NCBI GenBank assembly: GCA_003971905.1
Contig: RSEE01000074.1
Span: forward strand, 1 to 64,000
Origin: Moniliella sp. 'wahieum'
Lineage: Eukaryota > Basidiomycota > Moniliellomycetes > Moniliellales > Moniliellaceae
Direction: 5' to 3'
Length of the DNA: 64,000 nt
Shown: one piece after another, positions 1 through 10,209 of the stretch
Numbering within the stretch: position 1 is the stretch's first letter
Layout of the letters: each line of letters opens with the position of its first letter
The notes under the pieces: model-generated
The model's database searches: none
What the model saw: the letters and a program-made list of their open reading frames with translations, nothing else
Told to the model about the DNA's origin: nothing
Translations under genes and position numbers: made by a program

Positions 1-1344
1 TAGGTGGGGCGTGGTGAGGCTAACTGCTCGAGAAACGTCTCGGTGTCGTGGCCTGCTTTCTCCGCCAAGTGTCGCCGTTTTCTCTGCCAAGGATCGTGTG
101 AGTAGGCGGCTGGGCGCGTCGGCGTCAATCGCGCCTGGATCAGGTCTCTTTTGAGAGCATGTCGGAGCCTGGAAATGGTGAGGCTGGTCAAAGAACCCTC
201 CCCATCATGCATCACACCGCAATTGTGATCTGTGGCCGGGGTTTAAGGGAGTGGGGGAAAATTGGAGGCGTTGCGATGGAAAAGAGTCACCCTAACCAGG
301 TTTGGTAAATGGCTTGCCCGTCAGTCATTGTTCTCCATGGTCAAACAACCTTCCAATTGTGCCGTCATCATCTGGGCGAGGCCACCGTTGAGGCTGCCCC
401 TTCTCCATCTCCTGCATCTGGTTAAGTAGTGACCAAGAAGGGGATTGCCCATTCGCTTTGTAAGCACTTCCCACTTCTCCATTGCTGGTGTCCAAGAGCG
501 CGGCTGCCCTAGCCAGCGGAGCAAGCTCTCTGTAATTGCAAACCACACTCTTGCGCTACGCACTGGTTTCCAGCGGGTGAACGACGCGCCCCCCGTCGAT
601 AATGCGAGCGGCAAGGGCATATGCGGTGCAAGATCGATCAGCAGCACAAGGAAACGCAGCGGTTATTACTGAAGAGTTAAAAGGTGTGGGGGCGTCCTTT
701 ACTGACAGACCAAAATCAATGCTGGCAGAATTTTTGCGCCATAAGGGTATACCGCCCAAGGCACATGTGTTGTGGGCGACGAGCAAGACGGAAGAAAGGA
801 AGTCGGTACCCTATTGTGTCTGGCATGGCACGTACATCCGGCTCGTCTCTTTGTTTCCCACGTCGGGAAGGGGGGCTGCTTGTGATGGCGGTCCTACCTA
901 TGTCCGGGTGCCTTATTAATTTACCGCCTCTCGGTGGTCTAATGGGTCTAATGAGCCGTTGTGCGGTGCATGTGCATGATGGCAGCCCATGGCGGGAGGG
1001 ATCCGATGATGTGCATAACACACTGGAGTTCACATATGGGCACCTGCCAGCCCCACTTGGTGTCTTCTGCTACTACTAACCTCTACTAAAATGCCATCGA
1101 AACCCAGGGCATGATCAACTCCATAGAACGATGATAGCGACACCAGCAAGCGGTGGTCCAGAACGTGTTGGACATCGCTCAACGATGACCAAATCACTGG
1201 TAAGGGTTTATCGGTATCGATTATCCCTCGGCCAGCAAAGATGTATCCAATCCGTCTGCTCCCTTTCCTTCATCTCGCGTTTCCTGACAGGCTCGCTCCC
1301 CTAGTCGATGATTCTGTGTGCCTCCGATGCGAAATCGCAAAAAA
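1..1344. other. Unresolved region with overlapping short ORFs
   Basis: No recognised gene. Two mutually exclusive readings look somewhat coding. On the plus strand, about 602-815 reads as a polar peptide containing ITEELKGVGASF and KSMLAEFLRHKGIPP. On the minus strand, about 330-545 reads as a peptide containing RELAPLARAAALLDTSNGE. Neither has a motif I can name, and both are broken by stops or frame changes. This may be the end of a gene lying mostly outside the window, or a decayed gene. Low confidence in any coding call. Confidence 0.3.
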
Positions 1345-1450
1345 TGAAGGCAGTGGGACTCGAACCCACGAGTGTCGCAGTTCCATCCACTCTTAAGCGG
1401 AAGCGCTTAATGACTTGAATACGATGCCATAGACCATAGGCTATGCCTCC
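1345..1450 (-). tRNA. tRNA-Leu(CAA), probably with an intron
   Basis: On the minus strand the acceptor arms GGAGGCA (1450-1444) and TGCCTTC pair over all seven positions with one G-U, followed by discriminator A and a T-run that fits a Pol III terminator (plus-strand A-run at 1339-1344). The D arm reads GCC...GGTCTA.GGC, as in eukaryotic tRNA-Leu. The T arm is GTGGG-TTCGAGT-CCCAC. TTCAAG follows the D arm exactly where the CAA anticodon loop of tRNA-Leu sits. The total of 106 nt is too long for an intronless tRNA, so an intron after position 37 is likely. It contains a strong hairpin, TTAAGCG-CTTC-CGCTTAA. The variable arm and the 3' anticodon stem are hard to place (TGCGA could pair with TCGTA), so isotype and intron bounds are less sure than the tRNA call. 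Confidence 0.7.
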
Positions 1451-1929
1451 TGATGAGCTTTCTCGCAGCACAATTTCCATATGTTGGCAGATGTGATCGA
1501 ACCTGTCTTCTGCATCTGTTGGTTGAAGGAAAGTACCCAAAGGCAACGCAGTGCGCTCAAGTGAGTTACAGTCGGTCTCACTCTCGATTTCAATCAGCCG
1601 CCACCTTCCGCTGTGGTCCCTATTTACTACCACTCTAGTAGGATGATGCACTGTTAATAGTAGTCTCCTCCGTGAAATGGGTATAACCTGTGTATGGATG
1701 CGAGTCATTGCGGTTTTTTTGTTACCAAGAGCAGCACGCCCCGTCGACTACAGCAGTACTTCAATACCAAGACGGCGAATGAACGAGCAAAATCCAATAA
1801 GATAAGAATAAAAAGCATTTTGTCCCAAAATGCAGTACAGTAGGGGGGGGGGAGGGGGGAAGGAGCAGGGCGATTGAAGGCATCATGGTTAGCGAATGTG
1901 ATGAGGGCTTAGTCCTCATCACTACCACC

Positions 1930-3838
1930 TTACGCTGTTCTGCGTCCCAGGCCACCCGAAATATAACGCCAAAAGGAACGGGATAGGGAGATGCCCCATC
2001 GGTCGAAAGTGGGGTGAACAGTTCGCAGGCAACGTACAGCACAACATAACAAAGAAAGATGTTGAGGAGGATGGTGGCCCAGTAGGGAATGCCTGCCGCC
2101 AGCATCTTTAGGGTTGCTGCTGCGCCAACAGACCAGAACAAACATCCGTGCAGCAGGTACAATGAGAAAGCATTGCGACCAAACACGTTCCAGAACCGGA
2201 GTTGGAAGAAGGTGCGGACCGGTTTGCTCAAGTCACAAAGCAAGAAAAAGGATATGACAAAAACGCCGTCCGTCAACTTGGGCAGATACCATTGCTGCGT
2301 TGTGCCTGCCCACTTGTTAGGACTACCCGTGGAAAAGTCTGGGTGGATTCCCCATTCGTTTTCCATATCAATCACTCGAGCGTAGTCCAGCCAAGTCATC
2401 ACGGCGCCGGTGAAAAGATGAACCAGGCAAAAAGATGGCCCATATGACCAAACTTGATTCGGTACTGGTAGCGAACATCCAAGTCTGCCAGCATTAGCCC
2501 GGCCAAAAAGAAATAGTCGAACGGTTTGCCCACCACGACAACGAAATGCAAGCGGCATAAAAGGGGTAGCGTTTGAAAGGTGCTTTGATTTCCCGAGCGA
2601 TAAGAGCGCAGAGAGCGCAAGTCCAAGTACATTGCACAATGACCGGGACGGTCCACAAGATACCAGTGGCGTAATGCGTCACAAATGGCGTAAGGGAAGG
2701 CGACTGCATCCACCATAAACCTAACCAGTTATCGATGAAGACCCCACATGTTGAAAGTCTTGGTAATACGACCAGATAGAGAACGTGCGAGACGCCAGTT
2801 TGGAGGTCCAGTAGAAGGCTTGCTGCATACCACGCAATTGGAAAAAGGGAAAGGAGTCAATAAGATGAGTAAGTCGAATGGGGCTAGTCCACGTACCACT
2901 TCAATCAAAAAGTAGTTGATCATGATGGCTGCGGTAATAGTCACGCCCAGGCGGGGCACACGAGTTTGAACCAGCTGAGCCAGGTGCTGCAGGTTGCCTC
3001 GCGCCAGAAACCGGTTGCAGACAACGCGAGCCGAAAGAACAAAAAAGATACCAACGTTGAGGCCACCATTGCACATGATCGGTCCCAAGATTCTGAAGAT
3101 CCAAAACTCGAAATGGTAGTGTTGGCCTGACCGGTGGGCTGGGTGGTGAACCCATACTCGTAAATCAGGAAAAAGTGGTGAAGAGAGACGAGGAAACAAG
3201 CAAAACCACGTAGGCCGTCCAGGTACTCTACGCGCCCCCCACCAGAAGAAGTGACTGCCCCTGGCCTTCGTGGACAAAGAATTGGTTTTTGAAGCGTTGC
3301 CAGTAAGAAGTGGGCTGGAACTGGGCAGTGTCCTTCTCATCTTGAGCCTTGACCATCCGGAGGCGCAGCGAGTTGGCCGTGGCCCCATTGCGAGGCAGCG
3401 TGGTTTGTAGGGGCAGGAGTCCAATCAGCAATGGGAGTGACCAAGTCACTGGAGCCCTGAGCCATCCTCCAGCAGTACTGTGGGAGAGATGTGGAAGAGA
3501 AGGAGGGCGACCATAGCCATCGGTGTCAACCAGGGACAAAGCAGAGCGGGTGGGCGTTTCCACGTTCGTGGGTGTGGCGGCCGACTGTTCCATACCATCG
3601 GAGTGGCCGATCCGGAGGGAGAGTGGTTTAAGCCCGACCCTGGCCTCACGAAACCAGATCCAGGCCGGCCCAGGGGAACTGAAGGAAGCGAATGGGCATG
3701 AAGCAAAATGTGGTTCCCTCGGTCGCCAGATCGTTCCAAGGAGGGAGTAGAGTTACCCGAAAGAGCTGGACTGGCCAAACCTGAGCGAGTCAAGTCGGTG
3801 CGTGAAAGCTGGACTTGAGGGGTGACGTAGCCATTCAT
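1930..3838 (-). CDS. Integral membrane acyltransferase, acyltransferase-3 family
   Basis: Membrane acyltransferases of this family (PF01757) use about ten transmembrane helices to transfer acyl groups, often acetyl, to sugars, lipids or other small substrates; the substrate here is unknown. The hallmark YLDGLRGFACFLVSLHHFF is read near 3230-3180, after a Ser/Pro-rich N-terminal tail of about 200 residues. Downstream hydrophobic helices follow, with late-family segments such as FGRNAFSLYLLHGCLFW (about 2190-2140) and a final helix ILLNIFLCYVVLYV. The end at 1930 is chosen because that frame gives SLSRSFWRYI, like the family's C-terminal tail; another frame runs to 1761 through a G-run. At least four frame switches are needed, which I attribute mainly to sequence indels. 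The ATG at 3838 overlaps the stop of the gene upstream. Confidence 0.85.
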
Positions 3839-5292
3839 ACCGGTGTTGGTTGCCCGGAAGAACGAGAGGACCGATCGGCCGCATAGTGCCATGCCTCGGC
3901 CGCCTTTTCGTCTTCGTCCTCGTCCGACTCGCCATCGTCACTTTCCGCTCCCTGGGCTGCCTCGGGTTCCAGTAGCATGTCGGGATGCTCCCATTTAGCC
4001 ATCGCTTCTCCAAACGTGTACTTCTCCACCTCCTCCACCGTGTTGTTATCCAATCGGACGGACGCGAAGGAGTTGAAGTGCTAGTCTCTCGGAAGGAGGA
4101 GCCGGATGAGTTCTCCTTCTCGGCATTGTACTTCGCGTAAAAGGCAGCACGCTTTTGGCGGGTATTGCGGAGACGGCGCAAAACCGTGTAACGTGAGCAC
4201 AAAGAAAATCCCTCCGGAGAGGCCGCGCCGTAAATGGAGTAGACCGGGACGTGACGCTTCTTGCCCTTGTAAACTTGCTTCACCGTCGCCTCTAGATCAA
4301 AGGAGGTCGAGTTACGGAGGGTGTAATCATCCGTAGAGCAGGTGGCGACAGCTGCGGTGGCACAAGCTTGGTTGAACTCCATCTCCCGCTCTGGACGAGA
4401 GGAGTTGAAGAATAAACGTGCGTAAATGATCAGCGAACTAACGGCAGCGTGGATGGGAGGCCCCTGGGACTGGGTTGGGGATCCGTTGGACCAGTGCTTG
4501 TACGAGAAGGGGGCACCCTTCGCTGGCGGCCTTACCTTCTTCCCCGACCACACGGCGGCATTCGATGACACGTTGTTGCCTGTGTTGGTAAAGGAGACCA
4601 GGGTAGGCAACCAGTCCATGCGGTACTCGAGACCGTTACCGTTGTTGCGACGACCGAGAACGAGGGAAGATTGGTTCCAAAGCACAGGATCCGGGGACTG
4701 GCTGCTCGACGAGTACGATACTTGAACGTTACCTTGTCCTGGATTATCAGTATTGAAAAAGGCGGTGCGGATTAGCTGAGACTGGTTCCAAGCCACCTCG
4801 ATATCCAAGTCAGTGCCCTGTTTGTAGGATCCGTGTGGAGGGTTAAGCATGGTGCGGAAGGAGCCGTAACGCATGTCACGCCGACGAGTCTGCAGTTGAG
4901 CCCCAAGAGATACGGTTCTTCGTGTCGGCAGGCGTCACATCCATCCGGAGGCCGTTACCGTTCGGGTCGAGATAGGTATTATTGGGAATAACGGCGGAGC
5001 GCCAAGTCGATGATGAAAAGTCATCCTCCCATTCGTTGATGCGGTCCGAGTTGATCCAGGCTTGCTGGCCGGTACCAGCAAAACCCGCGTTGTCGCGTCC
5101 GTAGCGGTCAGCATATCGCTCGGGAAAGAATACGATCTGGTCGGCTGCGTTGGTCTCGTTGAAGTAAGTGATGACAGCGTCGGTCCAGAGGTCGTTGGTG
5201 GAAGGATCGAGGTAGCCACATTCGCAGGAGGCGCGTACTCTGGCACTGAGGTAGATGGACAATACCGACAGCACCCACAAGATTGGTGTCAT
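3835..5292 (-). CDS. Secreted or membrane-anchored concanavalin A-like glucanase/lectin (GH16-like)
   Basis: The ATG at 5292 opens a signal peptide (MTPILWVLSVLSIYLSARVR), then a cysteine-bearing start CECGYLDP and a beta-rich domain of about 300 residues. It contains ISWG, MRYGSFRTML, DLDIEVAWNQ, YRMDWLP and PIHAAVSSLIIYARLFF. This pattern matches fungal concanavalin A-like glucanase proteins distantly related to GH16, expected to act on or bind cell-wall beta-glucan. I do not see a clean ExDxxE catalytic motif, so activity is uncertain. After the domain, one frame offers a short hydrophobic stretch (GGIFFVLTL, about 4215) followed by basic residues and an acidic cytoplasmic-looking tail (ESDDGESDEDEDEK), suggesting a type I membrane protein. 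Frame switches occur at a CCCC run near 4910 and around 4060-4240. Transcribed towards the acyltransferase with no spacer. Confidence 0.7.
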
Positions 5293-5555
5293 CGTCGGCG
5301 CCCTAGGCTTGTGGCAAAGGTGGAAAGAAGGAAGTGGCAATTAAGAGGAGGATAAAAGTGGGTGGAGATATGAGGGATGGGAAGCTTCATGTGTCGGAAG
5401 AGAGGGTTTGGAGATTATATGTGGGCCGTGGTTCCTAGGAAAAACTGTCAGATCTCGGGGTGCCGCGTCCTGCATGTTCTCCCTCCTCCAATTGATGGAG
5501 CAGTATGTACGACGTAGTGTAATAGTGTGATAGTAAACGCGGAACACTCTAGCGT

Positions 5556-5583
5556 TCAGGCCTCAGGCCTCAGGCCTCAGGCC
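5556..5583. repeat. Heptad array TCA+GGCC, four perfect units
   Basis: Four exact tandem copies of TCAGGCC. Each unit combines TCA with the self-complementary tetramer GGCC. A looser GGCC cluster follows at 5709-5731. Confidence 0.95.
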
Positions 5584-7150
5584 CAACAACGACAGGCACC
5601 CTCAAACCCAGAGAACTGCCCCCCCCGTAAACATTAAACGCGTGAAGCGTCAAGCGTCAGTACTACTCAGTGTGGGAGATGCTGGGGATGCGGTTGCAAC
5701 TTTTGGTTGAGGCCCTCAGGCCCCTCAGGCGCCACAGGGGGGCGAGTGTGGCGCCTGTAGCCTCTCAGTACCTTAGTCGAGATGATCGATGATCATCAAT
5801 ACACCTTTTTGTTTTTTTGCTCCCTTTTGTCACACATGTCACTAGGCCGCGGAGCATGGGAAGCTATGGGATACTACAGGACACTACTCCGTCGATACTC
5901 GATACGATGAGATGGGATGTGGGATACAATGTGATGTGGGATACTCGATACGATGCGATGTGACATGTGATGTGACATGTGATCGCAAGTGATGGGATGC
6001 GATGCACGATGGGGCATAGGATGGGCGCCAAGGAAACCTCGCTGCCCTCGCAGCCGCCATGGAGCATGATGGAGAGCGGCACAGCTTGTCTCATGTCAAG
6101 AACATAATAGGCAACAGTTCTAGTTCTATGACGTTTTGTTGGATCAATATTCAATCGCGTTCAAACGTTTACACTGCTATCAAACGATTAGCAGGCGAGA
6201 AATAATGATTGTGGCGTCCGCTCAACTTTCAGCGATTTCAGCCTCAGCCCGAGCGCTGAGCCGCTCACATGCATCACAGTGCTCTGACGCTTCGGTCATT
6301 AACATTAATCATTACACTCGCCGATTTCAGTGTGCATCACATATGATGCGTGTGATGCAGATGGGCCGCTTGAAGCTGTTTCGAGCGATCCGAGTCCTCA
6401 TGCCATTCTTTCTGATCTTGGTACTCCATATGGTCCTAAGCGCTATTAACCGGATTAACCGTGCTATAACCCCATCAGGATACGGGCGGGCCCACCAGGC
6501 CGGCCTGGCCTCGACCTCACCGGCCTCACCAGTCGTTCGGCGATCTTAGCGCTGATCTCTCAGCTCTCCAGTGGCAGCCGCACAGCCTCTCTCAGTCTCT
6601 CGCACGACCACATCTGGTATATCAACATGAAGAGCAAGTACATATGTCAATTGGGTATAGCGCGAATCTTTACGCGTTAATCGCTTGGAAGGATGGAGGT
6701 CTAGGAGTGCTGGTCTAGTGACCGGCCTAATAAGGCCTCTCTGAGGCCTGAGGTGAGCCTCAGGACTAAGGCCTAAGGCCAGAGTATACTAGTGATTAGT
6801 GATTGATGACTGTGGTAGGTAACTGGTGACCGGTAAAACCGGTAACCATCGATCATGGCTGCGGTCACTGAAGATCACCGGCACCACACGCATCGAGCAG
6901 ATCGACCATTTTGTGATTGGTGTTCTCTGATCATCTTGATCATCAAACAGATCGCCCACACAAGTATGCGCAACAGGCCAGAATAGACCTCGTTTGTTCT
7001 CCTTGGATGGTTAATCGATTAATGATTACACCGATTCATGCATGGTGATGCACCCAGGTGAACCGACGGTAACATACTCGAAGATACTATACTGATTGTG
7101 GGCAACCCACCATGATCCTGTCGATTCTTCTCGCTGTTTATTTTCTTGTT

Positions 7151-7346
7151 TGTCAGGATACGGAGATGGGGGAAAGGGCGCAGATGGATTGCATACATCT
7201 ATGGACGCAGAGGAGGTATATGTACCTCCTCAGGAAGGGGGCACAGTCGAGAGGTGGACACAGGATCTCCCAACTGATAAGAATCACGCCATAGTGCCCA
7301 TACGGGTCTAGTGGCCAAGGGGCCCTAGCACGGCGTGAGTCTGACA
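7151..7346. repeat. Dispersed sequence, long copy (partner at 35405-35492)
   Basis: 7151-7194 matches 35405-35448 with two differences. 7303-7346 matches 35449-35492 apart from small homopolymer-length changes. This copy has 108 extra bases in between. The extra segment is bordered by CATAC at 7192-7196 and 7299-7303 and contains a perfect hairpin, AGGAGGTA-TATG-TACCTCCT, at 7211-7230. Confidence 0.85.
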
Positions 7347-7829
7347 TTGTTAAGTCTCTTTTCTCGCCTTTTGTAGAAGGCCAGTGAGTATTAGGCAGTT
7401 GATGGCGTATTGCATTACGCATGAGCTCTTCGTCATGTCAAGTACAAAACGCGCTTCGAGGCCGTACAGCTACAGCCTCCTCATCCTCTGGACGACGTAC
7501 ATCAGACATGGTTTCCTGCTACTGACGACAGAAAGCGGTACTCCGCCATGCGGGTGAACTTTGCATTAAGGCTGCTGTGGGATCGGCGTATAGACGATGG
7601 ACCGGAGGATAGCATGGGTGATATGAAACGGTGGACCGGTGGACTAGTATGTGAACTGTGGGATGGTGGACGGTGGACGAGGGGGGAAAGATGACGGGGA
7701 CCTTCGAATCGACATGGAGACAGGCCCAGGCGAAGCCCCAGTAGACTTGCAAAATACAGACTCCGGTAAATCACCATCTCAAAATAAGGTACCAGAGCGG
7801 GCCGTACTATAGGCGCGGTGGTCCCCTCG

Positions 7830-7846
7830 TAACGCGTAACGCGTAA
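7830..7846. repeat. Heptad array TAA+CGCG
   Basis: TAA CGCG TAA CGCG TAA. This is the TTA/TAA variant of the heptad rule with the tetramer CGCG. Confidence 0.9.
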
Positions 7847-8149
7847 TAATGCAGAATGAGCAAGGATGGAGTTCTACGGTTGCCTGTGGTGATTAACATG
7901 ATGCCCTCCGCCATTTACTATTTACTACCCTTACTAAGTCACTGTTATCTATCGCTCCCCCGGATAATCGATAACCGGGGATCGGAGCAGGACCGGGCAT
8001 GTTATTGACTCTTTCCCGCCCCGGCCTCACCATTTCGCCTTATCTTTCCCTTGTTTTTAAGGCTTAAGATCTAAGGCTTTTGAAACGTGTCTCCCCATTA
8101 TTGCTCCCTATTCGGTTTTCTGGTTGTACTGCAGGTGATGCATGTGCCT

Positions 8150-8184
8150 TCAAGCTTCAAGCTTCAAGCTTCAAGCTTCAAGCT
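8150..8184. repeat. Heptad array TCA+AGCT, five perfect units
   Basis: Five exact copies of TCAAGCT, making overlapping AAGCTT palindromes every 7 bp. Confidence 0.97.
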
Positions 8185-8230
8185 CTTCAAGGTTATTAGC
8201 CAATCACATTTTTCATGAGTCGCTTATAAT

Positions 8231-8339
8231 AGCCTTAAGCTCTGTCAATGATATGGATTCGAAAGGCTAGTCACTAATAATAGTCACTAGTCACTGGTCA
8301 GTATACTGCATCCATATATCATTGACAGAGATTAAGGCT
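8231..8339. repeat. Imperfect inverted repeat around a CTAG heptad cluster
   Basis: The left arm (8231-8258) and the reverse complement of the right arm (8310-8339) share CTCTGTCAATGATAT and agree over about 28 bases, with one substitution and a 2-base length difference. The 51-bp loop holds several TCA-CTAG units. It could form a cruciform or be a miniature mobile-element relic. No target-site duplication is obvious. Confidence 0.75.
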
Positions 8340-10160
8340 GGGACAACTATAAGAATCGCTGCCCCTAAACCGACCCGTTCACCTGCGTCTGATATTACTA
8401 CTTCTGATAGCCACTACTTAGTCAGTGATAATCATCACTAGTCACTAGTCATTACAGTAGTCCTTTGGCCTGAGACTGAGTACTCAGACTCAGTACTCAA
8501 ACTGAGTCCTAAGTCGTAACTGGCGAAGATGAAGCGCTACTTAAAGAGTAACCGCGGCTTGAAGTGTAACAAATCTGTAAGTAATGATTAATCTGTAAGT
8601 AATGATTAATGACGGTAACTGACGTGTGTTTGAATAAGAAATTACTACATGCGGGGCTTTGCGTCCACAGAGGTAATCGGTAACCGGAGCACCCTGTATC
8701 AACATGCCACAAATTATCGATTATCACTGAGATAATAGTGATAGAGTGTCCTTCACATAGTTAGTTTGCTGAATTATCCAATAGATGCAGGGCTAGTTTT
8801 CTAATAAAGGGTTTGTGCTTCGAGTGCTTAGAAGCCCCTTTCCGATCTAATTTCTCTCCACCCCTTCTTTCGCATTTCACCTTAACACCGCAATGTTCCG
8901 AACTCTCTGTATTTTGGGGGGCCAGTGGGCGTATATACACCTTCCGCTGCATCCCAAAGGTGGGAAAATGAGACTCCAGTGCTCCTGGTGTACTCTATTC
9001 AGTCGACAGATCTTATAGATATTCAGCGAAGGAAGTGCGTTTTTGGGTCCATCTCTCTTTCTGTTGTGTGGGAAGACGAAGGGAATGAGGGAGAGACGGT
9101 TGTTCTGTTTCAAGAAGAAGCGTCTTGACAGAGGAAGGATACAGAGGGGAGAGTCGGACAAGAAGGAGTGATTACGAAAAGCTGACATGTTAGCGTAGTT
9201 TGCAATCACTACGCCAAAAACACTGCCATCCTTCCTACTATGGGTTAGATCAAGATCCTGGTCTACCTAAATAGGTGAATTGAATGATGAGGGGGCAGAA
9301 AGCCCCGCGGAAGTGTGGTTGGTGCTTTAAAGGAAAGCTCTGAATGATATTCAAAGCATCTTTCACACACCGTAGAAAAAGACGACCTTCTGAGGCAGCT
9401 AGGGACGCTCTGCACGTATGATGAGGGCATGTATCGGTGTGCATCTGAATGCCTACAACCGTGGGACAATGACGGACTCGCTCAGGCCACCACCTCTCAT
9501 ATATCGTCAAAATGCAATGAAAATTCACCGAAGCCACCAACGGGGGGTAGTGCACGACTGAGACGCGTCCCCACACCCTTTTACCACGACCACTCCTTTT
9601 TTCGTTACGACATGAGTGCGATGAGTATTTCTCCACGCGCTCAGCCCGTCCAAGAACCATTCTCGTCTATAAAGAGAGGGTGGTGACCCGAGTTGGAAAT
9701 TCAGGTCGGCGGTTACCGGTTACCAGGGAAACCCTGTGATGTCAGGTCCAACACGCTGAGGGGGGCAGGTGGGGGGGGTCTGACCCCCAGATGGCGGCTG
9801 TGATGCGCTGTAATGTGCTTCTTCTCAGCAGTGCGAAAAGGAAGGAGGCTCGCTCAGGTGAGAGCGATTGAATCAACAGCGCGCAAGACGCTTTGGTGCA
9901 TTGCCGTCGGGCAGCGGAGGCAGGACCGCGGCGATGCCGTCGTTGGCGGAGGTGTGGCAAGAAGGCTGGAAGGGGACTGAAAGCGATGACGCAATTCTGT
10001 CCAACGTCAAAATGGTTGGCCGTCCACGGGACCGTCACCGGTGGGTGAGCGGTGGTGGGCACAGGCCAGGTGCCCGCGAAGGGTGTCCACCGGCCACTGT
10101 CGATCAGATATCTGGTCGGTGATCGATGCGGCGCGTCCTGAGTATGTACTCAGGCACCGG

Positions 10161-10203
10161 TCACCGGTCACTAGGTCATAGTCACTAGTCACTAGTCACT
10201 CAG
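10161..10203. repeat. Mixed heptad array, CCGG then CTAG, just upstream of the arrestin gene
   Basis: TCA CCGG TCA, a short irregular spacer, then TCA CTAG TCA CTAG TCA. It lies immediately 5' of the ATG at 10210, within the likely 5' untranslated or promoter region. Confidence 0.85.
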
Positions 10204-10209
10204 TGCTGA

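Larger units (their letters stand above)
5293..10209. other. Repeat-rich intergenic DNA, no supported gene
   Basis: No ORF here has a recognisable domain. The stretch carries many short palindromic heptad arrays (5556-5583, 5961-5982, 7830-7846, 8150-8184, 8435-8451, 8477-8499, 10161-10203), an imperfect inverted repeat (8231-8339), a 20-bp direct duplication (about 8571-8610) and one copy of a dispersed sequence (7151-7346). Confidence 0.6.
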
